From Streptomyces alboflavus (GTDB lineage Bacteria > Actinomycetota > Actinomycetes > Streptomycetales > Streptomycetaceae): a stretch of 64,000 nucleotides of DNA. The stretch covers positions 28,670 through 92,669 of the forward strand of contig NZ_JNXT01000030.1 of the NCBI RefSeq assembly GCF_000716675.1, read 5' to 3'. The notes under the pieces were generated by a model. That model was not told the origin of the DNA, did not search any database, and was given only the letters and a program-made list of their open reading frames with translations. The position numbers and the translations under genes were made by a program. Within the stretch, counting starts at the first letter, position 1. The number at the start of each line of letters is the position of its first letter. Of this stretch, positions 9,260-17,049 are shown piece after piece.

Positions 9260-9664
9260 TCAGATCCGGCCGACGACCTTGCGCGCCGTGACGCGGACGA
9301 CCACGCGCTGCGCGTCCTGGCCGGCCTTCGGGTTGAACTCGGCGTACTTCAGGCCCGTGTACTTCAGCGACAGCTCGTCGATCAGCTCCTGGCCGCCCTC
9401 GGTGGTCATCTCCGCGGTGCCCCGGATCTCCGCGTAGGTGTACGGGGCGTCGAAGGGCTGGAGCAGCACCGTCACGCGCGGGTCGCGGCGCAGGTTCTTC
9501 TCCTTCTGCCGCCCGACGGTCGTGGAGAAGATGACGTCGTCGCCGTCGCGCTTCACCCAGACCGGTGAGAGCTGAGGGCTGCCGTCGGGCTGGATGGTGG
9601 CGACGGTGATGAAGACCGGGAGGTCGAGCTGGGACTTGAGGTCGTCGGAAAGCTGTTCGGACAT
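9260..9664 (-). CDS. PPOX-class F420-dependent oxidoreductase (split-barrel)
   Basis: 134 residues with the flavin/deazaflavin split-barrel pattern: LPVFITVATIQPDGSPQLSPVWV, then DDVIFSTTVGRQKEKNLRRDPRVTV and the beta-strand YAEIRGTAEM. The length and the K/R-rich KNLRRDPRV motif are those of actinobacterial PPOX-class F420H2-dependent reductases. The substrate is unknown. It lies between cysS and ispF on the same strand, separated by short gaps, and is probably transcribed from its own promoter or by readthrough. Confidence 0.85.
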   Translation of the reverse strand: MSEQLSDDLKSQLDLPVFITVATIQPDGSPQLSPVWVKRDGDDVIFSTTVGRQKEKNLRRDPRVTVLLQPFDAPYTYAEIRGTAEMTTEGGQELIDELSLKYTGLKYAEFNPKAGQDAQRVVVRVTARKVVGRI

Positions 9665-9758
9665 GGCTTCGCTCCTCGGCGGTTGATCGCTTGACGAGTC
9701 GTAGCCCTACCCGATCGCGGGTCGCCGCACCACGGGGCGGGGCGGGTTTCGGCCCCGC

Positions 9759-10352
9759 TCAGCCCGTACGGACGACCAGTGCCGTCGCGATGCCCATGAG
9801 GCCCTCGTCGCGGCCGGGGAAGCCGAGGCCGTCCGTGGTGGCGCCGGAGACGGAGACCGGGGCCCCGACCGCGTCCGAGAGCACCTTCTGGGCCTCCTCG
9901 CGCCGCTTGCCGATCTTCGGGCGGGGGCCGATCACCTGCACGGCGACGTTGCCGACGGTGAAACCGGCCTCCCGGACGATCCGCGCGGCCTCCGTGAGGA
10001 GGGTGAGCCCCGACGCCCCGGCCCACTCGGGCCGCCCGGTGCCGAAGTGGGCGCCGAGGTCACCGAGGCCCGCGGCGGAGAACAGCGCGTTGCACGCGGC
10101 GTGCGCGACGACGTCCGCGTCGGAGTGCCCGGCGAGCCCGGGGCCCTCCCCCTCCCACTTCAGCCCGGCGCACCACAGCTCGCGGCCTTCTTCGAAGGCG
10201 TGAATGTCGGTGCCGATGCCTACCTGGGGCAGGGGGTACGGGGAGGTGGGCGCCCCCGGCTGCGGCGGTGTCCCGAGCTCGGGCTGCGCCCCCGGCTGCG
10301 GCGGTGTCCCGGGCTTGGCCTGCGCCCCCGGCTGCGGCTGCTCAGAAACCAT
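9759..10352 (-). CDS. ispF: 2-C-methyl-D-erythritol 2,4-cyclodiphosphate synthase
   Basis: 197 residues. The IspF core starts near residue 42 ([10 protein letters not shown], zinc ligands Asp and His) and continues with [10 protein letters not shown] and DLGAHFGTG. It cyclises CDP-methylerythritol 2-phosphate in the non-mevalonate isoprenoid pathway. The first 41 residues are an odd extension built from repeated PQPGAQ/TPPQPGA units, absent from ordinary IspF (about 160 residues). The underlying DNA is a short tandem repeat at about 10235-10340, so it may be translated expansion. The first 11 bases overlap the end of ispD, indicating translational coupling. Confidence 0.92.
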   Translation of the reverse strand: MVSEQPQPGAQAKPGTPPQPGAQPELGTPPQPGAPTSPYPLPQVGIGTDIHAFEEGRELWCAGLKWEGEGPGLAGHSDADVVAHAACNALFSAAGLGDLGAHFGTGRPEWAGASGLTLLTEAARIVREAGFTVGNVAVQVIGPRPKIGKRREEAQKVLSDAVGAPVSVSGATTDGLGFPGRDEGLMGIATALVVRTG

Positions 10353-11142
10353 CGTTGGCCCTCCTGCGGGCGAGTACGGCCTCGGCGAGGACGAGGTCGA
10401 GGGGCCGGGTCACCTTGAACGCCTCCTCGTGGCCTGCCACGAGCACGACCGGCTCGCCGAGCCGCTCCACGAGCCCCGCGCAGTCCGTGGCGCCCTCGCC
10501 GACGACGACGGCCTCGTGGGCGCGCACGAGCGTGGCGCGGTCGAAACCCTGCGGCGTCTGCACGGCCCTGAGGCGGGCGCGCTCGGGGGTGGCGAGGACC
10601 GGCTCGGACGCGCCGGGCGGTCCCGGCTCGACCTCCTTCACGGTGTCGGCGACCGGCAGAGCGGGGACGACGGCGGGCGCCCCGTCGCGGACGGCCTCGA
10701 TGACGCCGTCGACGGTGTCGACGGGGACCAAGGGGCGGGCCGCGTCGTGCACGAGGACGATGTCGATGCCGGGCGGCAGGGCGTCGAGGCCGAGCTTCAC
10801 GGACTCCTGGCGGGTGGCGCCGCCGGGCACGACGAGGAAGTCGGTCCGCTCGGGCAGGGCGTGGTCGGCAAGGAGGGTCTTGACCTCGGGGGCGCCGTCC
10901 GGCGGGGCCACGACCACGACGAGCGAGACGGCGCGGGAGGCGGCCATCGCACGCACGGCGTGGATGAGCATGGGCGTGCCGTTCAGGGCGCGCAGGGCCT
11001 TGGGGGCGCCGGGGCCGAGCCGGACGCCGCGGCCCGCCGCGGGGATGACGGCGGCGGTGCGGGGGCGGGGGGTCGGGGCGGACTCGGACTGGGCGGTCTC
11101 GGCGGGGCCGGGCAGGCCCGCCGCAGAAGATGCGTCAGACAT
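10342..11142 (-). CDS. ispD: 2-C-methyl-D-erythritol 4-phosphate cytidylyltransferase
   Basis: 266 residues. After a 28-residue Ser/Pro/Thr-rich lead, the cytidylyltransferase signature [21 protein letters not shown] is split over the CTP-binding loop. [22 protein letters not shown] (metal and substrate Asp) and [15 protein letters not shown] complete the family pattern. It makes CDP-methylerythritol from CTP in the MEP isoprenoid pathway, directly before the IspF step encoded by the overlapping next gene. carD lies upstream on the same strand but 408 bp away, so ispD probably has its own promoter. Confidence 0.93.
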   Translation of the reverse strand: MSDASSAAGLPGPAETAQSESAPTPRPRTAAVIPAAGRGVRLGPGAPKALRALNGTPMLIHAVRAMAASRAVSLVVVVAPPDGAPEVKTLLADHALPERTDFLVVPGGATRQESVKLGLDALPPGIDIVLVHDAARPLVPVDTVDGVIEAVRDGAPAVVPALPVADTVKEVEPGPPGASEPVLATPERARLRAVQTPQGFDRATLVRAHEAVVVGEGATDCAGLVERLGEPVVLVAGHEEAFKVTRPLDLVLAEAVLARRRANDGF

Positions 11143-11550
11143 CGGTTCCGTTCAGGTTTGTGTGCTCGGCCGACATGGGTATGGCCTGGGGGTACCCCCG
11201 ACCGTAGGTTGGGGGGAGTGCCGGGCGCGACGCCTTGACCGGACCCTTCCGTGACATCTGGTCGAGCCAGCTGCCCGAGCCCGGCACGCCAAAGTACCGG
11301 GGGATCTTTCCGTACACGCGAACCGGCGGTGAAGACCGGGGTACGCGCACGCGCTCCCGGGGCCGGATGCTGCCCGCTTTCGGGTACGAGCATGCCCTGT
11401 GGGGTATGAACGTGCCGCGGAGTACGGACATGCCGCAGTGCCCGGCAACACCTTTCAGGAGTCGGCGGGCACCGCGGCAATATGTGCGCTGTGTGTTTGC
11501 CCTGGGACGCACGCCAGGTGGTGTGGCGCTGCGCTGCGCCGGTCAGGACC
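11143..11550. other. 408-bp gap between carD and ispD
   Basis: No convincing coding frame: the open frames here lack ribosome sites and have flat codon bias. The stretch should hold the ispD promoter and the 3' end of the carD transcript. No clear -35/-10 pair, operator or strong hairpin was picked out. Confidence 0.4.
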
Positions 11551-12033
11551 TCAGGACGCGAGGACCTCGTCGAGGAGGGCCTCGGCCTTGTCCTCGTTCG
11601 TGTTCTCCGCGAGGGCCAGCTCGCTCACCAGGATCTGGCGGGCCTTGGCGAGCATGCGCTTCTCACCGGCGGACAGTCCGCGCTCGCGCTCCCGACGCCA
11701 CAGGTCACGGACGACTTCCGCGACCTTGATGACATCGCCGGAGGCAAGCTTCTCGAGATTTGCCTTGTAACGACGCGACCAGTTCGTGGGCTCTTCTGCG
11801 TACGGCGCGCGCAGTACTTCGAAGACCCGGTCGAGGCCGTCCTGGCCGACCACATCACGCACACCGACGAACTCCGCATTGTCCGCTGGCACACGTACCG
11901 TCAAGTCGCCCTGGGCGACCTTCAGCACCAAGTAGGTCTTGTCCACGCCTTTGATCTGGCGAGTTTCGATGGCCTCGATCAGCGCGGCCCCGTGATGGGG
12001 ATAGACCACGGTGTCGCCAACCTTGAACGTCAT
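11551..12033 (-). CDS. carD: CarD-family RNA polymerase-binding regulator
   Basis: 160 residues, matching mycobacterial CarD. The N-terminal RNA-polymerase-interaction domain reads [20 protein letters not shown] and includes [21 protein letters not shown]. The C-terminal helical DNA-binding part includes [17 protein letters not shown] and [18 protein letters not shown]. CarD stabilises open promoter complexes at rRNA and many other promoters and is essential in mycobacteria. Located next to ispD/ispF, an arrangement common in actinobacteria. The upstream 776-bp gap must contain its promoter. Confidence 0.93.
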   Translation of the reverse strand: MTFKVGDTVVYPHHGAALIEAIETRQIKGVDKTYLVLKVAQGDLTVRVPADNAEFVGVRDVVGQDGLDRVFEVLRAPYAEEPTNWSRRYKANLEKLASGDVIKVAEVVRDLWRRERERGLSAGEKRMLAKARQILVSELALAENTNEDKAEALLDEVLAS

Positions 12034-12809
12034 GTGACAGGTACCCCTTCCGTGGCTATCCAGGGTAACACGGATACGGCGTCTTCTGAATGGCGTTTTC
12101 GCAGGTCAGGGCATATCTCGGGGCTTGACAACAGCAACAGGAACGTGCTGCGCGGGGGCTGCGGAAGGGGGTATTCGCAGGTGGGAGCGGCTGTCCGGGG
12201 ACGGTGAAACGCCCCCGTTACGCGCCCCTGGAGAGTGCCGCAAGGGGACGAACGTCCCGGTTTGCGCGGTTCCCGTAGGTGAACTTCCGCTACTCCGTTC
12301 GGCACGCGGTGACATGTCCGAGACGATGCGGCCGACGCGTTCGGATCACTTCGCGACGACCCCGGAGACAGGTCCGGCGTGAATCCGGAATTGATCAAGA
12401 AGCGCGAGCGCCGGTGCGCCCGAACCGCGCTCCGATCCACCCGGCGGCACGTCCCGTGCGCCATCCACTGATCAATTTCCCGGCCCCCTCCGCATTTCCT
12501 TATCGGAAAATCGCCGGAACGCCCCCGGCCATGGATTTACGAATACGGAACGGGCCATGGAACGGGTGGGGCACAGGAGGTCGCGGGAGGCCCCGATGTG
12601 CCGCTGGGGAGGGGCGCGGCGAGAGTGGCGGACGGGGACGCCGGGAGGCTCGCGGCTCTGAGGGGCGGGTCGGGTGCGGCGGCACGGGAACGGCTCGGTA
12701 ACCTAAGCCCGCTGACACACCCTTAGGGCGGCTTTACGGTCGCCCGCCAGGACGGCGTCAAGGCCGCCCGCCCCCTCCGTACCGCCCACGTTTAGGAGTT
12801 GCCGCCGCC
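12034..12809. other. 776-bp gap between divergent carD and lipoprotein genes
   Basis: No open frame here looks coding. A TTGACA hexamer on the plus strand at 12125 lacks a good -10 partner. CCTAAG at 12702 and CTTAGG at 12722 form a spaced inverted repeat about 85 bp before the lipoprotein start and could be an operator or promoter part. The rest is GC-rich without a hairpin worth naming. The length is unusual for two single-gene promoters. Confidence 0.35.
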
Positions 12810-13547
12810 GTGAGCCGCAGCCTTCGACGCGGCGCCATCGCCGCCACCGCCCTCGCGTTCTCGCTCGCCACGCTCACCGCCTGCGGTGCAGGAAACAACG
12901 CCCAGACGATCGAGATCAAGCCGGACAACGCGGCGACCGCCGTCGGCGACATCAAGATCCAGAACGCCATGATCATCACGCAGCCCGACCGCGAGTCGAC
13001 GGGCCCCGCCGTGATCGCCGCGACGATCTTCAACAACGGCCGTACCGCCCAGACCCTCGAATCGGTGAAGGTCGACGGCACCGGCAAGACGGCCGAGCTG
13101 AGCCCCGCCAAGGGCGAGAAGAAGGGCAAGGGCCTGACCGTCCCGGCCGGCGGCTCGATCACCATCGGCGGCAAGGACAACGCCGCCGCGGTCCTGCCCA
13201 GCAGCCGCGAGTCCGTCGAGGACGGCAACGCGCAGCCGGTCACCTTCGCCTTCAGCAAGACCGGCGACGTCAAGCTGAAGACGTTCGTCGTGCCCGCCGA
13301 GAGCTACTTCAAGAAGTGGGGCCCGACCGAGCTCCCGAAGGCCCCGGACGCCAAGCCCTCGGGCGACGCCTCCGGCAAGCCGTCCGGGAAGCCGTCGGGC
13401 AAGCCCTCGGGGACGCCGTCGGGCAACCCGTCGGGCACGCCGTCCGGGGACGCCGAGAACGGCGCTGAGGGCTCCGAGGGCGCTCAGGGCGCGGGCACCA
13501 CGCCGTCCGGCGAGGCCGGGCACGACGAGGGCACCGCGCAGCACTGA
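12810..13547 (+). CDS. Lipoprotein with Pro-Ser-Gly repeat tail
   Basis: 245 residues. A basic N-terminus and hydrophobic stretch end in the lipobox LATLTAC, so the mature protein should be a lipoprotein anchored on the outer face of the membrane. Residues 30-180 form a beta-rich domain (IQNAMIITQ, VIAATIFNNGRTAQTLESV, VPAGGSITIGG) reminiscent of small extracytoplasmic immunoglobulin-like or copper-chaperone-like folds, but no metal motif is seen. The last 60 residues are low-complexity KPSG/TPSG repeats and an acidic end. GTG start with TAGGAG upstream. By recall a gene of this kind sits beside phoP in Streptomyces; it is not known to be in the phosphate regulon. Confidence 0.82.
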   Translation: MSRSLRRGAIAATALAFSLATLTACGAGNNAQTIEIKPDNAATAVGDIKIQNAMIITQPDRESTGPAVIAATIFNNGRTAQTLESVKVDGTGKTAELSPAKGEKKGKGLTVPAGGSITIGGKDNAAAVLPSSRESVEDGNAQPVTFAFSKTGDVKLKTFVVPAESYFKKWGPTELPKAPDAKPSGDASGKPSGKPSGKPSGTPSGNPSGTPSGDAENGAEGSEGAQGAGTTPSGEAGHDEGTAQH

Positions 13548-13551
13548 CGAG

Positions 13552-13605
13552 GACGTACGCCAAAGGGCCGGACCCCCCAGGGGTTCCGGCCCTTCCGCGT
13601 ACGTC
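13552..13605. terminator. Bidirectional terminator between lipoprotein gene and phoP
   Basis: AAGGGCCGGA (13563-13572) pairs with TCCGGCCCTT (13584-13593), and outer arms GGACGTACGC and GCGTACGTCC extend the stem. Lies between the convergent lipoprotein and phoP genes. Confidence 0.8.
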
Positions 13606-13633
13606 CGTGCGTCCGTACGTCCGTGGGTGCTGT

Positions 13634-14314
13634 CTACGGCTCGAACTTGTAGCCCAGGCCACGCACCGTCACCAGGTAGCGCGGCGCGCCCGGGTCCGGC
13701 TCGATCTTGGCGCGCAGGCGCTTGACGTGCACGTCGAGGGTCTTGGTGTCGCCCACGTAGTCGGCGCCCCAGACCCGGTCGATGAGCTGCATGCGGGTCA
13801 GTACGCGGCCCGCGTTGCGCAGCAGCATCTCCAGGAGGTCGAACTCCTTCAGGGGCAGGTCGACCTTGGAGCCGGAGACGGTGACCACGTGGCGGTCGAC
13901 GTCCATGCGGACCGGGCCCGCCTCCAGGGCCTGCGGGGCGACCTCCTCGGGCTCGCCGCGGCGGCGCAGCACCGCGCGGATGCGGGCGACGAGCTCCCGC
14001 GACGAGAAGGGCTTGGTCACATAGTCGTCGGCTCCTATTTCCAGGCCGACGACCTTGTCGATCTCGCTGTCCTTGGCGGTGACCATGATCACCGGCACGT
14101 TCGAGCGGCTGCGCAGCTGACGGCAGACCTCGGTGCCGGGCAGGCCCGGCAGCATCAGGTCGAGCAGGACGAGGTCGGCGCCGTTGCGCTCGAATTCGTC
14201 GAGTCCGTCGGGTCCGGTGGCCGCGATCGCGACCTCGAAGCCCTCCTTGCGGAGCATGTACGACAGGGCGTCGCTGAAGGATTCCTCGTCCTCGACGACG
14301 AGCACTCGGGTCAC
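13634..14314 (-). CDS. phoP: Phosphate response regulator PhoP
   Basis: 226 residues, OmpR family. Receiver domain with acidic pair in VLVVEDEES, phosphoacceptor Asp52 in LLDLMLPG, Thr in VTAKDS and Lys in YVTKPFSSREL; C-terminal winged helix with VLTRMQLIDRVWG and KTLDVHVKRLRAKIE. It activates phosphate-scavenging genes from PHO boxes under phosphate limitation and represses others. The GTG start at 14314 overlaps the phoR stop as GTGA, with GGAGGT six bases upstream. A much longer frame continues upstream through phoR, but this start fits the family exactly. Confidence 0.96.
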   Translation of the reverse strand: MTRVLVVEDEESFSDALSYMLRKEGFEVAIAATGPDGLDEFERNGADLVLLDLMLPGLPGTEVCRQLRSRSNVPVIMVTAKDSEIDKVVGLEIGADDYVTKPFSSRELVARIRAVLRRRGEPEEVAPQALEAGPVRMDVDRHVVTVSGSKVDLPLKEFDLLEMLLRNAGRVLTRMQLIDRVWGADYVGDTKTLDVHVKRLRAKIEPDPGAPRYLVTVRGLGYKFEP

Positions 14315-15621
14315 GGAAGGACCTCCGGGGCGGCAGGAATGGGTTCGTATGCGGTTGTGTCGTCGGGCCTGGCGCCCTGGTGCGCGCCGTTCGGCAGGCC
14401 GTGGCCGGTGCCGCGGTCGCGCGTCGCGCCCGCCTCGGGCAGGCGCAGGGTGAAGGTGGAGCCCTGTCCCTCCGAGCTCCACACGGTGACCTCCCCGCCG
14501 TGCGAGGCGGCCACGTGCTTGACGATGGCGAGACCGAGGCCGGTGCCGCCGGTGGCGCGGGAGCGGGCCGGGTCGACGCGGTAGAAGCGCTCGAAGATGC
14601 GCTCCTTGTCCTTGTCGGAGATCCCGATGCCCTGGTCGGTGACCGCGACCTCGATGTGGTCGCCGCCCGGCGCGGTGACCCGCCGCGCCGCTATGCCGAC
14701 CCGGGTGCGGGCCGGGGAGTAGTTCACGGCGTTCTCGACGAGGTTGCCGAGAGCCGCGGCGAGCTGGCCGCGGTTGCCCCAGACGTGCAGGTCGGAGACC
14801 GCCGTCCGGCCGGTGCCGGTCTCGGCGGTGGGCGCCGCGGCGCTCCCGACGGTCGCGGCCATGGTGATCTGCTTGGTGCCCGCCTGGTGCCGGCAGCGGT
14901 CGATGGCCTCGGCCACCAGCTCGTCGACGCGCACCGGCTCGGCGTCCTCGAGGGGGTCGTCGTTCTGCACCCGGGAGAGGTCGATGAGCTCCTGCACGAG
15001 GTTGGTCAGGCGGGTCGCCTCGTTCTGCATCCGGCCCGCGAAGCGCTCGACGGCCTCGGGGTCGTCGGCGGCGTCCATGACGGCCTCGGAGAGCAGCGAG
15101 AGCGCCCCCACCGGCGTCTTGAGCTCGTGGCTGACGTTCGCCACGAAGTCGCGGCGGACCGCCTCGATGCGGCGGGCCTCCGTGAGGTCCTCGACGAGCA
15201 GCAGGACCAGGCGGGAGCCCAGGGGCGCCACCCGCGCGGAGACCGCGAGCGCGTCCCCCCGGCCCGTGCCCCGGCGCGGCAGGTCCAGCTCGACCTGTCG
15301 TATCTCGCCGTCGCGCCGGGTGTCCCTGGCCATCTGCAGCATCGGCTCGACGGCGAGCTTCCCGCCGCGCACCAGTCCGAGGGCGTACGCCGCGGAGCTC
15401 GCCTTGACGACGCTGTCCGCCTCGTCCAGGACGACCGCGGAGGAGCGCAGCACGGAGAGGACCGTGTCGACGCCGGGGGGCAGGACCGCGTCCGTGTGCA
15501 GGGATGTCCGAGTGGGCCTCTTCTGGTCGCGTTCGCTCCAGCGAAACGCCAGCATGGCGATGACGCCGGTGCACACCCCGGCGATCGCTGCCGCTGCGGC
15601 GACCGCCGCGTTCACGTCCAT
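14311..15621 (-). CDS. phoR: Phosphate sensor histidine kinase PhoR
   Basis: 436 residues. A single N-terminal membrane helix (residues 3-27) anchors the kinase with almost no extracellular part, as in Streptomyces PhoR. A PAS-like region follows (residues 50-150), then the DHp helix with His165 in VSHELKTP, and the catalytic ATPase domain with N box LVENAVNY, G1 VTDQGIGI, F box ERFYRV and G2 GGTGLGLAIVKH. It phosphorylates PhoP when phosphate is low. Translationally coupled to phoP. Divergent from phoU across a 349-bp region that holds two PHO boxes. Confidence 0.95.
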   Translation of the reverse strand: MDVNAAVAAAAAIAGVCTGVIAMLAFRWSERDQKRPTRTSLHTDAVLPPGVDTVLSVLRSSAVVLDEADSVVKASSAAYALGLVRGGKLAVEPMLQMARDTRRDGEIRQVELDLPRRGTGRGDALAVSARVAPLGSRLVLLLVEDLTEARRIEAVRRDFVANVSHELKTPVGALSLLSEAVMDAADDPEAVERFAGRMQNEATRLTNLVQELIDLSRVQNDDPLEDAEPVRVDELVAEAIDRCRHQAGTKQITMAATVGSAAAPTAETGTGRTAVSDLHVWGNRGQLAAALGNLVENAVNYSPARTRVGIAARRVTAPGGDHIEVAVTDQGIGISDKDKERIFERFYRVDPARSRATGGTGLGLAIVKHVAASHGGEVTVWSSEGQGSTFTLRLPEAGATRDRGTGHGLPNGAHQGARPDDTTAYEPIPAAPEVLP

Positions 15622-15694
15622 GCCTCCAGGTTATGCGCGGTCGGAGTACCGGCCACAGCCATCCGGGTGGCCACTCGAACACTCGTCGCTCAGA

Positions 15695-15727
15695 GTTCAC
15701 TGTGGGGACGGCAGTGGTTCATTTCGG
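15695..15727 (+). promoter_or_regulatory. PHO box 1 (phoR-proximal)
   Basis: Three 11-base direct-repeat units: GTTCACTGTGG (15695), GGACGGCAGTG (15706), GTTCATTTCGG (15717). Units 1 and 3 match the PhoP repeat consensus (G/T)TTCAYY; the middle unit is degenerate. It lies about 75 bp upstream of phoR and is a likely autoregulatory site for phoRP. Confidence 0.8.
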
Positions 15728-15856
15728 CGGGACGACCCGTCGGACCGGCCGGTTCCGGTGTGCGGCACGCGATCCGGGCGTGGAGCGCGGGTCGCCTCGC
15801 GGGGTCCCTGGTGCAGTGTGGCGCATCGGGCGGGCGCCGGGACTCCGTCGCCCATA

Positions 15857-15889
15857 GTTCACCTTGGCGACAGGGGTGATTCATTTGAG
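15857..15889 (+). promoter_or_regulatory. PHO box 2 (phoU-proximal)
   Basis: Three 11-base units: GTTCACCTTGG (15857), CGACAGGGGTG (15868), ATTCATTTGAG (15879), with the same good-weak-good pattern as box 1. About 80 bp upstream of the phoU start, in the position of an activating PhoP site. Confidence 0.85.
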
Positions 15890-15970
15890 ATGACTTAAAC
15901 GGACGCGTCGGCCCGCCACCGTGGGAGCGTGGGGGTGAGCCCCTGTGACGTACGAGAGAGGGACAGCCAC

Positions 15971-16651
15971 ATGCGTGACGCGTACCACGAGGAACTTGAC
16001 TCGATCGGCGAGGGCCTGGTCGAAATGGCCCGCCTTGTCGGGTCGGCGATCGGGCGCGCCACCACGGCCATGCTCGACGCCGATCTGAAGCTGGCCGAGA
16101 GCGTGATCGCCGCCGATCAGAAGGTCGACGACCTGCAGCACGAGCTGGAGGCCCGCGCGATAGCCCTGCTGGCCCGGCAGCAGCCGGTCGCCACGGACCT
16201 GCGGATCGTCGTCACCTCGCTGCGGATGAGCGCCGACCTGGAGCGCTCCGGCGACCTGGCCCAGCACGTGGCCAAGCTGGCCCGGCTGCGCTACCCGGAG
16301 TCGGCGGTGCCGCGCGACCTGCACGCGACGATCCTGGAGATGGGCCAGCTCGCGCAGCGCCTGATGGCGAAGGCGGCGGAGGTCATCATCACCAAGGACG
16401 TCGATCTGGCGCTGCAGCTGGAGCAGGACGACGACGAGATGGACCTGCTGCACCGCACGCTGTTCCAGCACCTGATGGACGACCGCTGGAAGCACGGCAT
16501 CGAGACCGCCGTCGACGTGACGCTCCTCGGCCGGTACTACGAGCGCTTCGCGGACCACGCGGTGTCCGTCGCCAAGCGCGTCGTGTACCTGGTGACGGGT
16601 GAGCACGCGGACGAGATCCAGCCGGGCTCGACGCCGGTCGAGGGCGCGTAG
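15971..16651 (+). CDS. phoU: Phosphate signalling protein PhoU
   Basis: 226 residues made of two related three-helix bundles. The metal-binding motifs of PhoU are present: ERSGDLAQHVAKLA in the first half and YYERFADHAVSVAKRVVYL in the second. PhoU links the Pst phosphate transporter to PhoR and damps PhoR under phosphate sufficiency. ATG 15971 is chosen because it begins the family-typical MRDAYHEELDSIGEGLVEM and follows a GAGAGGGA ribosome site; the frame is open further upstream to a GTG at 15929. The pst genes are not in this window. Confidence 0.95.
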   Translation: MRDAYHEELDSIGEGLVEMARLVGSAIGRATTAMLDADLKLAESVIAADQKVDDLQHELEARAIALLARQQPVATDLRIVVTSLRMSADLERSGDLAQHVAKLARLRYPESAVPRDLHATILEMGQLAQRLMAKAAEVIITKDVDLALQLEQDDDEMDLLHRTLFQHLMDDRWKHGIETAVDVTLLGRYYERFADHAVSVAKRVVYLVTGEHADEIQPGSTPVEGA

Positions 16652-16669
16652 CTCCTGCCCGCGGGCACC

Positions 16670-16700
16670 GGGGTGGGCGCCGGACGTGCGCGCCCACCCC
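16670..16700. terminator. Terminator after phoU
   Basis: 11-bp perfect stem (GGGGTGGGCGC) with a 9-base loop, then TTCT. It lies between the convergent phoU and metallothionein-like genes. Confidence 0.8.
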
Positions 16701-16721
16701 TTCTAGCGTTGTCGCGCTGCG

Positions 16722-16835
16722 TCAGCCGCAACCGCCGCCGCACTGGCACGGGCCGCCGGACTGGCAGCCACAGCTACAGCCAGGACCGCACTGACAACCG
16801 TCGGCACAGGTGTCGGTCTTGGGGGACTCGGCCAT
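16722..16835 (-). CDS. Metallothionein-like cysteine-rich peptide
   Basis: 37 residues from ATG 16835, with GAGGAGG nine bases upstream. After a short polar lead (MAESPKTDT) the rest is nearly all Cys, Gly and Gln: CADGCQCGPGCSC, then GCQSGGPCQC and CGC-type spacing, nine cysteines in 28 residues. This fits a small bacterial metallothionein that would chelate zinc, copper or similar ions in the cytoplasm; no aromatic or histidine ligands are seen. It lies between phoU and the lectin-like gene and appears monocistronic. A longer frame upstream adds a non-conserved-looking arginine-rich lead and is not preferred. Confidence 0.78.
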   Translation of the reverse strand: MAESPKTDTCADGCQCGPGCSCGCQSGGPCQCGGGCG

Positions 16836-17049
16836 GTGTCTCCTCCTCGAACCTCGAAGGCGTACTGCGAAGACGTACTGCCTGCCCCTCCATTGCACGC
16901 CCGGGGCGGCGGGGCGCGTCAACGGCGCACGCGCGCGCGGCTGTTCACCTCACGCTGCCGCCCGCCGTCCGCCCCCTGCCACGCGCCCCCGGGTCGCACG
17001 CCGGGTGGCGGGCCCCGCGTCCGTCCAGAGCCCGCCTGAGGGCCGTGCC

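Noticed and set aside
13634..15700. A 688-residue frame covering phoP and the shadow of phoR
   Set aside because: The part upstream of GTG 14314 is an arginine/glycine-rich shadow of phoR; PhoP starts at the GTGA overlap.
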